A stretch of 6,507 bases of DNA from Flavobacteriales bacterium (GCA_018700255.1 JABISU010000285.1:1-6507), one strand, 5' to 3'; shown: positions 1 through 6,507, counted from the first letter of the stretch. Program-made: numbers and translations. Notes: generated by a model from the sequence alone, not told the origin.

Positions 1-31
1 GATATTACTGCAAATTAATTTATTCAATCTT
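1..31 (+). other. Upstream edge of the window, possible tail of a preceding gene
   Basis: AT-rich stretch before yajC. Reading from base 1, one frame gives Asp-Ile-Thr-Ala-Asn and then a TAA at 16-18. A second frame stays open until a TGA at 33-35 that would overlap the yajC ATG in an ATGA arrangement. Either could be the end of an upstream co-oriented gene; in Bacteroidota a DUF1573 gene often sits here (recall, not shown). The yajC frame itself is also open to the window edge, but it has no other ATG. No promoter element or Shine-Dalgarno box is visible. Too short to call a gene. Confidence 0.2.
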
Positions 32-358
32 ATGACATTCAATATTTTATTACAAGCTGAAGCTGCTGGGGAAAGTGATTTTTCTTTTATCATCCTTCTC
101 GGAGGGATGTTCCTAATCATGTACTTCTTCATGATTCGTCCACAGATGAAACGCCAAAAAGAAGCCAAGACTTTTCGAGATGAGATTTCTAAAGGTGATA
201 AAGTAGTTACCATAGGCGGGGTTCACGGAAAAGTGATTTCTGTGAGCGATCTAACCGTGATGCTTGAGCTCGAGAGCGGAAAAGTTCGCGTAGACAAGAC
301 GGCAGTTTCTCCAACGGGAAACGCTGACGAGCAGGACATTCAACAGAAAAACGCATAA
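32..358 (+). CDS. yajC: Preprotein translocase subunit YajC
   Basis: Small inner-membrane protein that associates with SecD-SecF and the SecYEG channel during protein export. The 108-residue length is typical of the family. After a short polar N-terminus, one hydrophobic membrane helix covers about residues 17-35. It is followed at once by the hallmark basic stretch (Arg36-Pro37-Gln38, Lys40-Arg41, Lys43-Glu44). The cytoplasmic part carries the conserved small domain, including Gly55-Asp56 and the Ile61-Gly62-Gly63 turn followed by Gly66-Lys67-Val68. The ATG at 32 is the only one in this frame near the membrane helix, and the N-terminus it gives looks like that of other Bacteroidota YajC proteins. 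No Shine-Dalgarno box is present, which is usual in this phylum. The stop lies 10 bp before the antiporter gene, so co-transcription is likely. secD and secF are not in the window. Confidence 0.95.
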   Translation: MTFNILLQAEAAGESDFSFIILLGGMFLIMYFFMIRPQMKRQKEAKTFRDEISKGDKVVTIGGVHGKVISVSDLTVMLELESGKVRVDKTAVSPTGNADEQDIQQKNA

Positions 359-368
359 TACACTCGTC

Positions 369-1829
369 ATGAAAGCTTCCCACTCTACAAAAAACATGTC
401 ACTATTTGTGGCGCTAATTCCGGTAATTGCGCTGATAGCAATGCTAGCGGGAGATGTGATTTGGTTTGGAGAGGATAGTTCTTATGGCTCGAACCAAATG
501 GCACTTCTTATCGCCGCCCTAGTAGCTGGTGGGATAGGAATTTACCGAGGGATTAAATGGGAGACGATACGTGATGCCATTTCAGCAAGTATAGGTCAAG
601 CAACTGAAGCTATTTTAATACTTCTACTTATAGGCGCTCTTGCTGGAACATGGCTGATGGCAGGTATCATCCCCGCTTTTATCCACTATGGTCTGCAGAT
701 TTTACAACCGGGGATTTTCTTATTTGCAGCTACTATAATTTGCGCTGTACTTTCTCTTGCTACTGGGAGCTCTTGGGGGACGGTGGGTACTGTAGGTGTC
801 GCTCTTGTGGGAATAGGAACGGCTTTAGGTCTTGATCAAGGGTGGATCGCTGGAGCGATAATCTCAGGAGCGTATTTCGGAGATAAACTTTCTCCATTAT
901 CTGACACTACGAACCTCGCTCCTGCTGTTGCCGGAACTGACTTGATCACCCATATCAAGTATATGACTATAACAACTATACCAAGCTTTATAATAGCATT
1001 ATTGGTGTTTTTATTTGTGGGGCTTGGCGGAAGTGCAACTAGTGGAATAGAGACTGGGTTTGCTGAAGGATTTGGAGTGGCCGTCAACGGCATGTTCAAT
1101 ATTCACCCAGGCTTATTCATCGCGCCAACAGCAGTACTCGTAATGATTGCAAAGAAGGTCCCAGCTGCCCCTGCATTATTTATTGGTGTCCTGCTAGGTG
1201 CACTTACAGCAGTGATATTCCAACCTGATGTGATAATGATTGTCGCAGGTGGAGATTTAAACTTTGCTGCAGCATCTTATGTAGCGTCTATGAAAGCAAT
1301 GTCCGTTGACACAGCTTACGTTACAGGCAATGCTCTTGCTGACGAACTCTTGACTGCAGGAGGAATGAAAGGGATGATGAACACAATTTGGCTTATCATA
1401 TGCGCTATGACTTTCGGAGCTGTGTTACAGGCTGCAGGCATGCTCAAACGAATAACTGCGGCTCTTATCTCAGGAGTGAATGGTGTTTTCGGACTAATAG
1501 GAAGAACCGTAGGCACTTGTATTGCTTTCAATGTTCTCGCTTCTGATCAGTATATAGCAATTGTCGTCCCGGGTAAAATGTTCAGCGAAGCATTTGAAGA
1601 GCAAGGGCTAGCTCCAGAAAATCTTAGTCGCACCTTGGAGGATGCTGGTACTGTTACATCTGTGCTTATTCCCTGGAATACTTGCGGAGTAGCCCAAAGC
1701 GGAATTCTAGGTGTCGCCACCCTTGCATATGCCCCATACTGCATCTTTAATTGGGTCAGCCCTATTATGTCTTTAGTTGTAGCAGGCCTTGGTTATAAAC
1801 TGAAATATAAAGATGGGGATCGCCGCTAA
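369..1829 (+). CDS. nhaC: NhaC-family Na+/H+ antiporter
   Basis: Polytopic inner-membrane protein predicted to exchange sodium for protons, helping with sodium and pH homeostasis; the exact substrate cannot be read from sequence. The 486 residues are almost all hydrophobic segments joined by short loops, the first at about residues 11-33 and the next at 43-60, consistent with about 11-12 helices. Family hallmarks are present: Gly133-Ser-Ser-Trp-Gly-Thr138, the signature loop 171-185 (Gly-Asp-Lys-Leu-Ser-Pro, then Asp179-Thr-Thr-Asn182 and Pro185), Asp393-Gln394-Tyr395, and Pro435-Trp-Asn-Thr-Cys-Gly440 near the C-terminus. The acidic residues Asp172, Asp179 and Asp393 are natural candidates for ion coupling (inference). 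The start at 369 lies 10 bp after yajC; an in-frame ATG at 396 (Met10), closer to the first helix, is a possible alternative. The 3' end overlaps uvrA by 17 bp. Some NhaC relatives move other solutes (for example malate/lactate exchange), so substrate certainty is lower than family certainty. Confidence 0.93.
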   Translation: MKASHSTKNMSLFVALIPVIALIAMLAGDVIWFGEDSSYGSNQMALLIAALVAGGIGIYRGIKWETIRDAISASIGQATEAILILLLIGALAGTWLMAGIIPAFIHYGLQILQPGIFLFAATIICAVLSLATGSSWGTVGTVGVALVGIGTALGLDQGWIAGAIISGAYFGDKLSPLSDTTNLAPAVAGTDLITHIKYMTITTIPSFIIALLVFLFVGLGGSATSGIETGFAEGFGVAVNGMFNIHPGLFIAPTAVLVMIAKKVPAAPALFIGVLLGALTAVIFQPDVIMIVAGGDLNFAAASYVASMKAMSVDTAYVTGNALADELLTAGGMKGMMNTIWLIICAMTFGAVLQAAGMLKRITAALISGVNGVFGLIGRTVGTCIAFNVLASDQYIAIVVPGKMFSEAFEEQGLAPENLSRTLEDAGTVTSVLIPWNTCGVAQSGILGVATLAYAPYCIFNWVSPIMSLVVAGLGYKLKYKDGDRR

Positions 1830-4668
1830 AAACAGTGAACCTCAGGACGCTATTGAAGACCACATTGTGATTCGCGGAGCCAGAGAAAACAATCTCTGTG
1901 AAGTCGATTTAGTGATTCCGAGAAATAAACTAGTCGTTTTTACCGGGGTAAGCGGGTCAGGTAAGTCCAGCCTCGCTTTCGACACAATTTACGCTGAGGG
2001 ATCACGTCGCTACCTCGAAACATTATCTGCCTATGCAAGGCAATTTATCGGAGGTTTAAAACGCCCCGATGTAGAGGGAATTACTGGTCTCAGTCCTGTA
2101 ATTTCAATTGAACAAAAAACTGTCACTCGCAACCCTAGATCGACGGTAGGAACGGTGACAGAAGTTCACGATTCCCTCCGACTTCTATACGCTCGGGCAG
2201 CTAACGCATACTCTTTAGAGACAGGCGAAGCAATGGTGAGGTTTACAGATGATCAGATTTGTGATAGCATAGAGAAACGTTTTAAAAACTCCAAGCTTCT
2301 TCTCCTCGCCCCTTTAGTTAGAGGAAGGAAAGGTCATTATCGAGAGCTTTTCGACAAGGTTCGAAAACAGGGATATGTGAGGGCGAGAGTAGATGGCGAG
2401 GTTGTAGAGCTAGACTCGGGATTTAAAGTTGATAGGTATAAGGTTCACGATATAGAATTAGTAATAGATAGAGTAATCGTGGGTGGAGATAGTAAGCGAC
2501 TTGCGAATTCTGTGAAAACAGCTCTGAGTTTAGGGAAAGGATCTATGTCCATACTTGAGCATGGAGTAATAAACCCTAGACCAGTTCACTTCTCTCGGAA
2601 TCTGATGTGTCCCACTACAGGACTTGCATATCCTGACCCAGAGCCCAACCTTTTTTCTTTCAACTCACCCTATGGTGCTTGTCCCACATGTAATGGATTA
2701 GGCCAGGTAACCGAAGTTGATATAGAGCTCGTTTTCCCAGACCCCAATAAAAGCGTACGGAAAGGTGGAATAGCTCCTCTTGGCGCATTAAAAAGTAATA
2801 AAACTTCAAATATTATTGAGGCTTTACTAGCCACAGAAAGAGTAAAACCCACAACTGCAGTTGGGAATTTAAGCGAAGAACTTATAGGGAAAATATTGTA
2901 TGGCACTGTGGATTTAATCATGGTGCCGAGTCGGTTTGGTCCTAAGAATGAAGGAGTAAAATTCGAAGGAGTAGTAGCAATAATCGAGAAGTCAGCCACA
3001 CGCACAACCTCTGCACCGCTGAAGAGATGGGCACAGCAATTTATGCATAAAATCCCTTGTACGGGATGTGGAGGAACTCGCCTCAAGGACATTAGTCGTC
3101 AGTTTAGAATCGCTGAAAAGGACATTTCGGAACTCGGAGCCATGGATTTTAATGCGCTACAAAGTTGGTTCGAAGGAGTCGAAGATACACTTTCCAAGAG
3201 ACAACAAACCATAGCCCGTGAACCCCTTAAAGAAATACGTTCAAGAATAGGATTTATGATAGATGTGGGACTTGGGTATCTCAGTTTAGATCGCCCATCT
3301 CGCTCCCTCTCAGGTGGAGAAGGCCAACGCATTCGTCTCGCCACCCAAATCGGATCCAGTCTCACAGAAGTTCTATACATCTTAGATGAACCATCCATAG
3401 GGCTACACTCTCGCGATAACTATCGCCTAATAAAATCTCTGAAAGCACTTCGCGATGCCGGCAATTCTATTATCGTAGTTGAACACGACGAAGAAATGAT
3501 GCTAGCTTCTGACCACCTTGTGGATATAGGTCCTGGTGCCGGAGTCAACGGAGGACACATAGTTACCGAAGGACCTCCATCTGCCCATTTATCCTCAGAA
3601 TCACTCACGGCTCAGTATCTCACTGGAGCGAAGAGAATCGAAATACCTAAAAGACGCCGCAAAGGATCCCGAAAGAAACTCACACTTTCAGGTGCTTCCG
3701 GCAACAACCTAAAGGATGTAACCTTCAGCCTCCCACTTGGCACCTTCACCTGCATAACCGGCGTTTCAGGTAGCGGAAAGAGTTCCCTAATAAACCACAC
3801 CCTCTACCCCGCCCTCCAGAACTTCCTCCACGAGCCCATTCGCACACCACTGACTTTTAGTGAAATTAAAGGACTCAAGCACCTTGATAAGGTTATCTCA
3901 ATAGACCAAACCCCAATTGGTCGTACCCCACGCTCTAATCCCGCCACGTACACTGGGATTATGGATCACATACGTAAACTCTACACTTACTTACCAGAAG
4001 CACGCATACGCGGATATAAACCTGGCCGCTTTTCTTTTAATGTCGTTGGAGGAAGATGTGAAGATTGTAAAGGTGCTGGGGTTAGAACCGTAGAGATGAA
4101 CTTCCTACCTAACGTACACGTTGCATGTGATACATGTGCGGGCCGCAGATTCAATCGCGAAACCCTTGAAGTCAGATACAAGAGCCGAAGTATATCGGAC
4201 GTCTTAGATATGACAATTGACGAAGCTACCCCATATTTTGAAGCCTACCCGAAAATAAAGCGCATACTGTCCACCCTCAAAGACGTGGGGCTTGGATATA
4301 TAACCTTAGGGCAACCCTCTACAACACTATCAGGAGGCGAAGCTCAACGTGTTAAACTAGCATCAGAACTCGCGAGAGTTAGCACAGGGAACACTCTGTA
4401 TATCCTTGACGAACCTACAACTGGACTCCATTTCTCTGATGTCCAAATGCTTATCGACGTCCTCAACAGACTCACCGACTCCGGTAATACTGTCTTGGTT
4501 ATCGAGCATAACTTAGACGTAATTAAGGTGGCCGATCATGTGATCGACCTCGGCCCTGAAGGAGGAAATGGAGGAGGGGAAATTCTCGCTTTTGGCACTC
4601 CTGAAGAGGTCGCTACATCACCTGAAAGCTTTACGGGGCAGTATTTGAAGAATGTGCTGAGTTTATGA
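1813..4668 (+). CDS. uvrA: Excinuclease ABC subunit A, UvrA
   Basis: Damage-sensing ATPase of nucleotide excision repair. It acts as a dimer in the cytoplasm, scans DNA with UvrB and hands the lesion over for incision by UvrC. At 951 residues it is full length (E. coli UvrA has 940). It contains two ABC ATPase units. The first has Walker A at 45-52, signature Leu499-Ser-Gly-Gly-Glu503 and Walker B ending Asp525-Glu526. The second has Walker A at 650-657, signature Leu839-Ser-Gly-Gly-Glu843 and Walker B ending Asp866-Glu867. The C-terminal zinc finger is intact (Cys749, Cys752, Cys772, Cys775). The first zinc module keeps Cys266, Cys290 and Cys293 but has Thr269 where a fourth cysteine would be expected. 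A further Cys416-Cys419 pair sits before Arg423-Leu-Lys. The start at 1813 is the only workable ATG: the core begins at about residue 18 and the next in-frame ATG is over 100 codons later. The 17-bp overlap with the antiporter gene is therefore real. No SOS-box-like site can be judged, because the start lies inside another gene. Confidence 0.97.
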   Translation: MGIAAKNSEPQDAIEDHIVIRGARENNLCEVDLVIPRNKLVVFTGVSGSGKSSLAFDTIYAEGSRRYLETLSAYARQFIGGLKRPDVEGITGLSPVISIEQKTVTRNPRSTVGTVTEVHDSLRLLYARAANAYSLETGEAMVRFTDDQICDSIEKRFKNSKLLLLAPLVRGRKGHYRELFDKVRKQGYVRARVDGEVVELDSGFKVDRYKVHDIELVIDRVIVGGDSKRLANSVKTALSLGKGSMSILEHGVINPRPVHFSRNLMCPTTGLAYPDPEPNLFSFNSPYGACPTCNGLGQVTEVDIELVFPDPNKSVRKGGIAPLGALKSNKTSNIIEALLATERVKPTTAVGNLSEELIGKILYGTVDLIMVPSRFGPKNEGVKFEGVVAIIEKSATRTTSAPLKRWAQQFMHKIPCTGCGGTRLKDISRQFRIAEKDISELGAMDFNALQSWFEGVEDTLSKRQQTIAREPLKEIRSRIGFMIDVGLGYLSLDRPSRSLSGGEGQRIRLATQIGSSLTEVLYILDEPSIGLHSRDNYRLIKSLKALRDAGNSIIVVEHDEEMMLASDHLVDIGPGAGVNGGHIVTEGPPSAHLSSESLTAQYLTGAKRIEIPKRRRKGSRKKLTLSGASGNNLKDVTFSLPLGTFTCITGVSGSGKSSLINHTLYPALQNFLHEPIRTPLTFSEIKGLKHLDKVISIDQTPIGRTPRSNPATYTGIMDHIRKLYTYLPEARIRGYKPGRFSFNVVGGRCEDCKGAGVRTVEMNFLPNVHVACDTCAGRRFNRETLEVRYKSRSISDVLDMTIDEATPYFEAYPKIKRILSTLKDVGLGYITLGQPSTTLSGGEAQRVKLASELARVSTGNTLYILDEPTTGLHFSDVQMLIDVLNRLTDSGNTVLVIEHNLDVIKVADHVIDLGPEGGNGGGEILAFGTPEEVATSPESFTGQYLKNVLSL

Positions 4669-4724
4669 ACTTCTCTTGTCTTATTGAAAAACTTTTAATA
4701 GAAGAATACTCAATATTTCTTCAC

Positions 4725-4732
4725 TAAGTTTG
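4725..4732 (+). promoter_or_regulatory. Candidate Bacteroidota -7 promoter element before the LOG gene
   Basis: The octamer TAAGTTTG matches the Bacteroidota -7 consensus TAnnTTTG at every fixed position. It lies in the 68-bp gap after uvrA, the only real intergenic gap between genes in the window. No clear TTTG or TTG (-33 element) is seen at the usual distance upstream; the nearest TTG, at 4684-4686, is too far away. The element ends only four bases before the ATG at 4737, so transcription from it would begin at or very near the start codon. The match could be chance in an AT-rich gap. Confidence 0.35.
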
Positions 4733-4736
4733 ATGA

Positions 4737-5426
4737 ATGTCAAAAAATTTAAAACACAGAACTTGGGCTGAGATAATGTCGAAAGACAGTTGGTCTATAT
4801 TCAAGATTATGGGTGAGTTCGTTGAGGGGTATGAAAAACTTCAAAGAATCGGGCCGTGCGTTTCAATCTATGGTTCAGCTAGAACAGGACCTAACACTCA
4901 GATTTATAAGGATGCCCAAAAGGTTGCCCACCTTCTATCGGAAGCTGGCTACGGAGTGATCACAGGAGGAGGCCCCGGAGTTATGGAAGCAGGAAATAGG
5001 GGTGCTCACGAAGCGGGAGGGCCTTCAGTTGGGCTGAACATAGAGCTACCTTTCGAGCAGCACGACAACCCGTACATAGACCGTGATAAAAGTATCGACT
5101 TTGACTACTTCTTCGTTCGTAAAGTGATGTTCGTCAAATATAGCCAGGCGTTCGTGGTGATGCCCGGCGGATTCGGAACTTTAGACGAGTTTTTCGAGGC
5201 TCTCACTTTAGTCCAAACAGGTAAACTCGACAAGCGCCCCATTATTCTATACGGATCTCACTTTTGGGGAGGGCTCATAGATTGGTTCAGAGATATTTTA
5301 TTAACTGAGTTTAAAACGATTTCCGATCATGACCCTGATGTGCTGCATATTGTAGATACTCCTGAGGAGGCTGTTAAGGTTATAACCAACTATCACTCTA
5401 AAGCTGAACTGAAACCTAATTTCTAA
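4737..5426 (+). CDS. LOG/TIGR00730-family nucleoside 5'-monophosphate phosphoribohydrolase
   Basis: Cytosolic Rossmann-fold protein of the LOG ('Lonely Guy') family. Members cleave the N-glycosidic bond of nucleoside 5'-monophosphates, releasing base and ribose 5-phosphate; in plants the substrate is a cytokinin ribotide, while bacterial members act on ordinary or modified nucleotides. The 229 residues fit the family. After a helical N-terminal extension of about 38 residues comes Gly46-Ser-Ala-Arg49, then the glycine-rich phosphate loop Gly77-Gly-Gly-Pro-Gly-Val-Met-Glu84. Next are Arg128-Lys129 and the hallmark Pro143-Gly-Gly-Phe-Gly-Thr-Leu-Asp-Glu151. The 23-residue spacing from Arg128 to Glu151 agrees with the catalytic Arg/Glu pair described for characterised LOG enzymes (from memory). 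There is no lysine decarboxylase function, despite the older label for this family. The start at 4737 is preferred over Met14 because the N-terminal helix resembles other Bacteroidota members. It lies 68 bp after uvrA and 4 bp before the next gene. The actual substrate cannot be told from sequence. Confidence 0.9.
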   Translation: MSKNLKHRTWAEIMSKDSWSIFKIMGEFVEGYEKLQRIGPCVSIYGSARTGPNTQIYKDAQKVAHLLSEAGYGVITGGGPGVMEAGNRGAHEAGGPSVGLNIELPFEQHDNPYIDRDKSIDFDYFFVRKVMFVKYSQAFVVMPGGFGTLDEFFEALTLVQTGKLDKRPIILYGSHFWGGLIDWFRDILLTEFKTISDHDPDVLHIVDTPEEAVKVITNYHSKAELKPNF

Positions 5427-5430
5427 AGCA

Positions 5431-6402
5431 ATGAAAAATAGTATTTTATCTACAGTTGCTTTTGTCATTACTGCTCAACTCATTAGCATTGTTGCTTCAT
5501 CCCAAACACAGCAGGATTCTCTTCCTTATACACCAGAGACATATTTATCCACTTATGAAGCACTCGATAACTGGTCGCCTCTTAATGTAGATGAAATGTG
5601 GGACGTTCCTATTGTCCCACTTAACCTCGAGTTTGACTTTCCATGTTTCGGGGAATTCGCCACCCCTGGCGAAATCAGACTAACAGATATCGGAGCCGGG
5701 ATAGAGGTTTTTGGGGACAATGGCGAATTCCATCTTTTTAGCTCTTCAACAGTGTCTATTAGCGATATCTTAAACGTTGCAGCGACAGACACATCGATTA
5801 CTGAGGGAAGTACTCATAGGTACGTTACGGTGGGGACGGCTCCGAACAGGATTTTTAAATTGGAGTTTAATAATGTGGGGTTCGATCACGAAATGGCTTT
5901 GACAGAATTGGCACCATCGAGAGCTAATTTTCAGATTTGGCTTTACGAAGTCGGAACGATAGAATATCATTATGGCCCAAATACAGTCACGGACTTAGAA
6001 GTCATCGATTACTGGCCTAAACCAAGTTCTGGAATTTCGAGTTACTGGGATTTCGAGGATTTCATGGCCTACTTCATGTGGTCAAGCGGTGATACTGACG
6101 ACCCAGAGTATCCACTATTCTTCAATGTAGAATTCGACTCCCTCAATATAAGCCCCGCCTTCGATGGTTGGGATGCTTGGCCTATGGATGGCATAGTGTA
6201 TAAGTACACTTATCATTTCGAAAATACCTGTGTAGAGGATATCGTGCCTGACGGAACGATCAGCGTCGCTGATATTCTTGCTATTTTAGTACAGTTTGGA
6301 TGTTTCTTCGGGTGTGATTTCGATCTTAACGCAGATGGTGCTGTTACAGTGACTGACGTTTTGATGGTTTTAGCTGTCTTTGGTTCACCTTGTCCTACTT
6401 AG
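5431..6402 (+). CDS. Secreted protein with C-terminal dockerin-like calcium-loop repeats, function unknown
   Basis: I do not recognise a specific function. The 323-residue product begins with a clear signal peptide: Lys2, a hydrophobic core at about 5-21, and a likely signal peptidase I site after Ala22-Ser-Ser24, before Gln25. No lipobox cysteine follows, so it is not a lipoprotein. Residues of about 30-262 are rich in aromatic, acidic and beta-forming residues. The stretch 139-183 (Asn139-Arg-Ile-Phe, Phe151, then Ile177-Glu-Tyr-His-Tyr-Gly-Pro183) resembles extracellular beta-sandwich regions of Bacteroidota surface proteins, somewhat NIDO-like (weak inference). Residues 267-321 hold two calcium-loop repeats of dockerin/EF-hand type. 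The protein stops right after the second, so there is no recognisable type IX secretion sorting domain, LPXTG signal or C-terminal membrane anchor. Five cysteines are seen: Cys72 and four in the repeats. The gene starts 4 bp after the LOG stop, so it is probably co-transcribed with it. It is likely exported to the periplasm, cell surface or medium. Confidence 0.85.
   Translation: MKNSILSTVAFVITAQLISIVASSQTQQDSLPYTPETYLSTYEALDNWSPLNVDEMWDVPIVPLNLEFDFPCFGEFATPGEIRLTDIGAGIEVFGDNGEFHLFSSSTVSISDILNVAATDTSITEGSTHRYVTVGTAPNRIFKLEFNNVGFDHEMALTELAPSRANFQIWLYEVGTIEYHYGPNTVTDLEVIDYWPKPSSGISSYWDFEDFMAYFMWSSGDTDDPEYPLFFNVEFDSLNISPAFDGWDAWPMDGIVYKYTYHFENTCVEDIVPDGTISVADILAILVQFGCFFGCDFDLNADGAVTVTDVLMVLAVFGSPCPT
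6229..6393 (+). repeat. Two tandem 28-residue dockerin-like repeats encoded in the secreted protein gene
   Basis: The two copies align at an exact offset of 28 residues. Cys267, Asp270, Asp274, Gly275, Val279, Asp281, Leu283, Phe289 and Gly290 match Cys295, Asp298, Asp302, Gly303, Val307, Asp309, Leu311, Phe317 and Gly318. The second copy has the full calcium-loop pattern (Asp298, Asn300, Asp302, Asp309). The first has Val272 where the loop's third ligand would be, so its calcium binding may be weaker. Each copy is framed by cysteines: 267 and 291, then 295 and 321. The repeats are diverged at DNA level, so this is a protein-level repeat. It resembles dockerin type I in layout, but no cohesin partner is visible. 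Confidence 0.75.
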
Positions 6403-6420
6403 TCTATCTAAACTGAAATA

Positions 6421-6440
6421 ATGACATGGTAATGTGTCAT
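6421..6440 (+). terminator. Weak hairpin downstream of the secreted protein gene, possible terminator
   Basis: ATGACA at 6421-6426 and TGTCAT at 6435-6440 are perfect inverted copies. Two inner G-U pairs would extend the stem to eight pairs and leave a GUAA loop of GNRA type. It lies 18 bp after the stop codon, where a terminator would be expected. The stem is AT-rich and no T-run follows directly; the nearest is TTTT at 6451-6454. Factor-independent termination would therefore be weak. It could equally be a small RNA-stabilising hairpin or chance. Confidence 0.25.
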
Positions 6441-6507
6441 GGTGGCAGAGTTTTGTTGGAGCTAAAGTGATGGCATAAGAATTGACTAAGAGCGGGCATA
6501 ATACAAA

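Noticed and set aside
836..1099. Minus-strand open frame opposite the antiporter gene
   Set aside because: It is an antisense shadow of a hydrophobic membrane protein gene, with no motifs of its own.
2670..3092. Longer minus-strand open frame (140 codons) opposite uvrA
   Set aside because: It lies fully inside uvrA, which is intact and has all family motifs. The antisense product shows no recognisable domain and is a coding shadow.
1813..4668. uvrA as a class II, drug-resistance-type UvrA paralogue
   Set aside because: Length, both zinc regions and the UvrB-interaction part of the N-terminal half fit the canonical full-length repair protein.
4701..4722. Inverted repeat GAAGAA / TTCTTC in the gap between uvrA and the LOG gene
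   Set aside because: The six-pair stem is weak, the loop is ten bases and no T-run follows, so it does not support a terminator or operator call.
6425..6469. Short plus-strand ORF starting in the downstream hairpin
   Set aside because: Only 14 codons, with nothing to support translation.
6437..6499. Short minus-strand reading frame of about 20 codons in the right-hand end
   Set aside because: No similarity to a known small protein, no start signal and low-information composition; expected by chance.
1..6507. Search for a mobile element, CRISPR array, toxin-antitoxin or phage-defence system
   Set aside because: No transposase, integrase, terminal repeats, spaced direct repeats, small gene pair or defence domain is visible. 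The window is mostly housekeeping genes.

Overview
This window looks like chromosomal DNA from a member of the Bacteroidota, most likely a marine or aquatic Flavobacteriales-type bacterium. The evidence is threefold. The YajC, NhaC and UvrA proteins have the wording I associate with that phylum. None of the five genes has a Shine-Dalgarno-like purine box in front of it. The last gene encodes a secreted protein ending in the short, cysteine-bearing dockerin-like calcium-loop repeats common in those genomes. The assignment is by recall of family features, not by a search. All five genes lie on the + strand and are packed tightly.

Left block (32-4668): yajC (Sec translocon accessory membrane protein), 10 bp, then an NhaC-family Na+/H+ antiporter gene, then uvrA, which overlaps the antiporter gene by 17 bp. 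The spacing says these three are one transcription unit, although the functions (protein export, ion homeostasis, nucleotide excision repair) have no obvious link. The window opens 31 bp before yajC, so the promoter and any upstream operon members are not visible.

Right block (4737-6402): after a 68-bp gap holding a good match to the Bacteroidota -7 promoter element comes a LOG/TIGR00730-family nucleotide phosphoribohydrolase gene. Four bases later is a gene for a secreted protein with a signal peptide, a beta-rich middle region and two C-terminal repeats that look like calcium-binding dockerin loops. The last 105 bp hold no gene, only a weak hairpin.

No mobile element, CRISPR array, tRNA, rRNA or broken gene was found, and I see no sign of a new multi-gene system. 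The points most worth a second look are the cysteine-framed dockerin-like tail without any recognisable type IX sorting domain, the promoter element placed almost on top of the LOG start codon, the altered first zinc site of UvrA, and a sharply C-ending codon patch inside uvrA.
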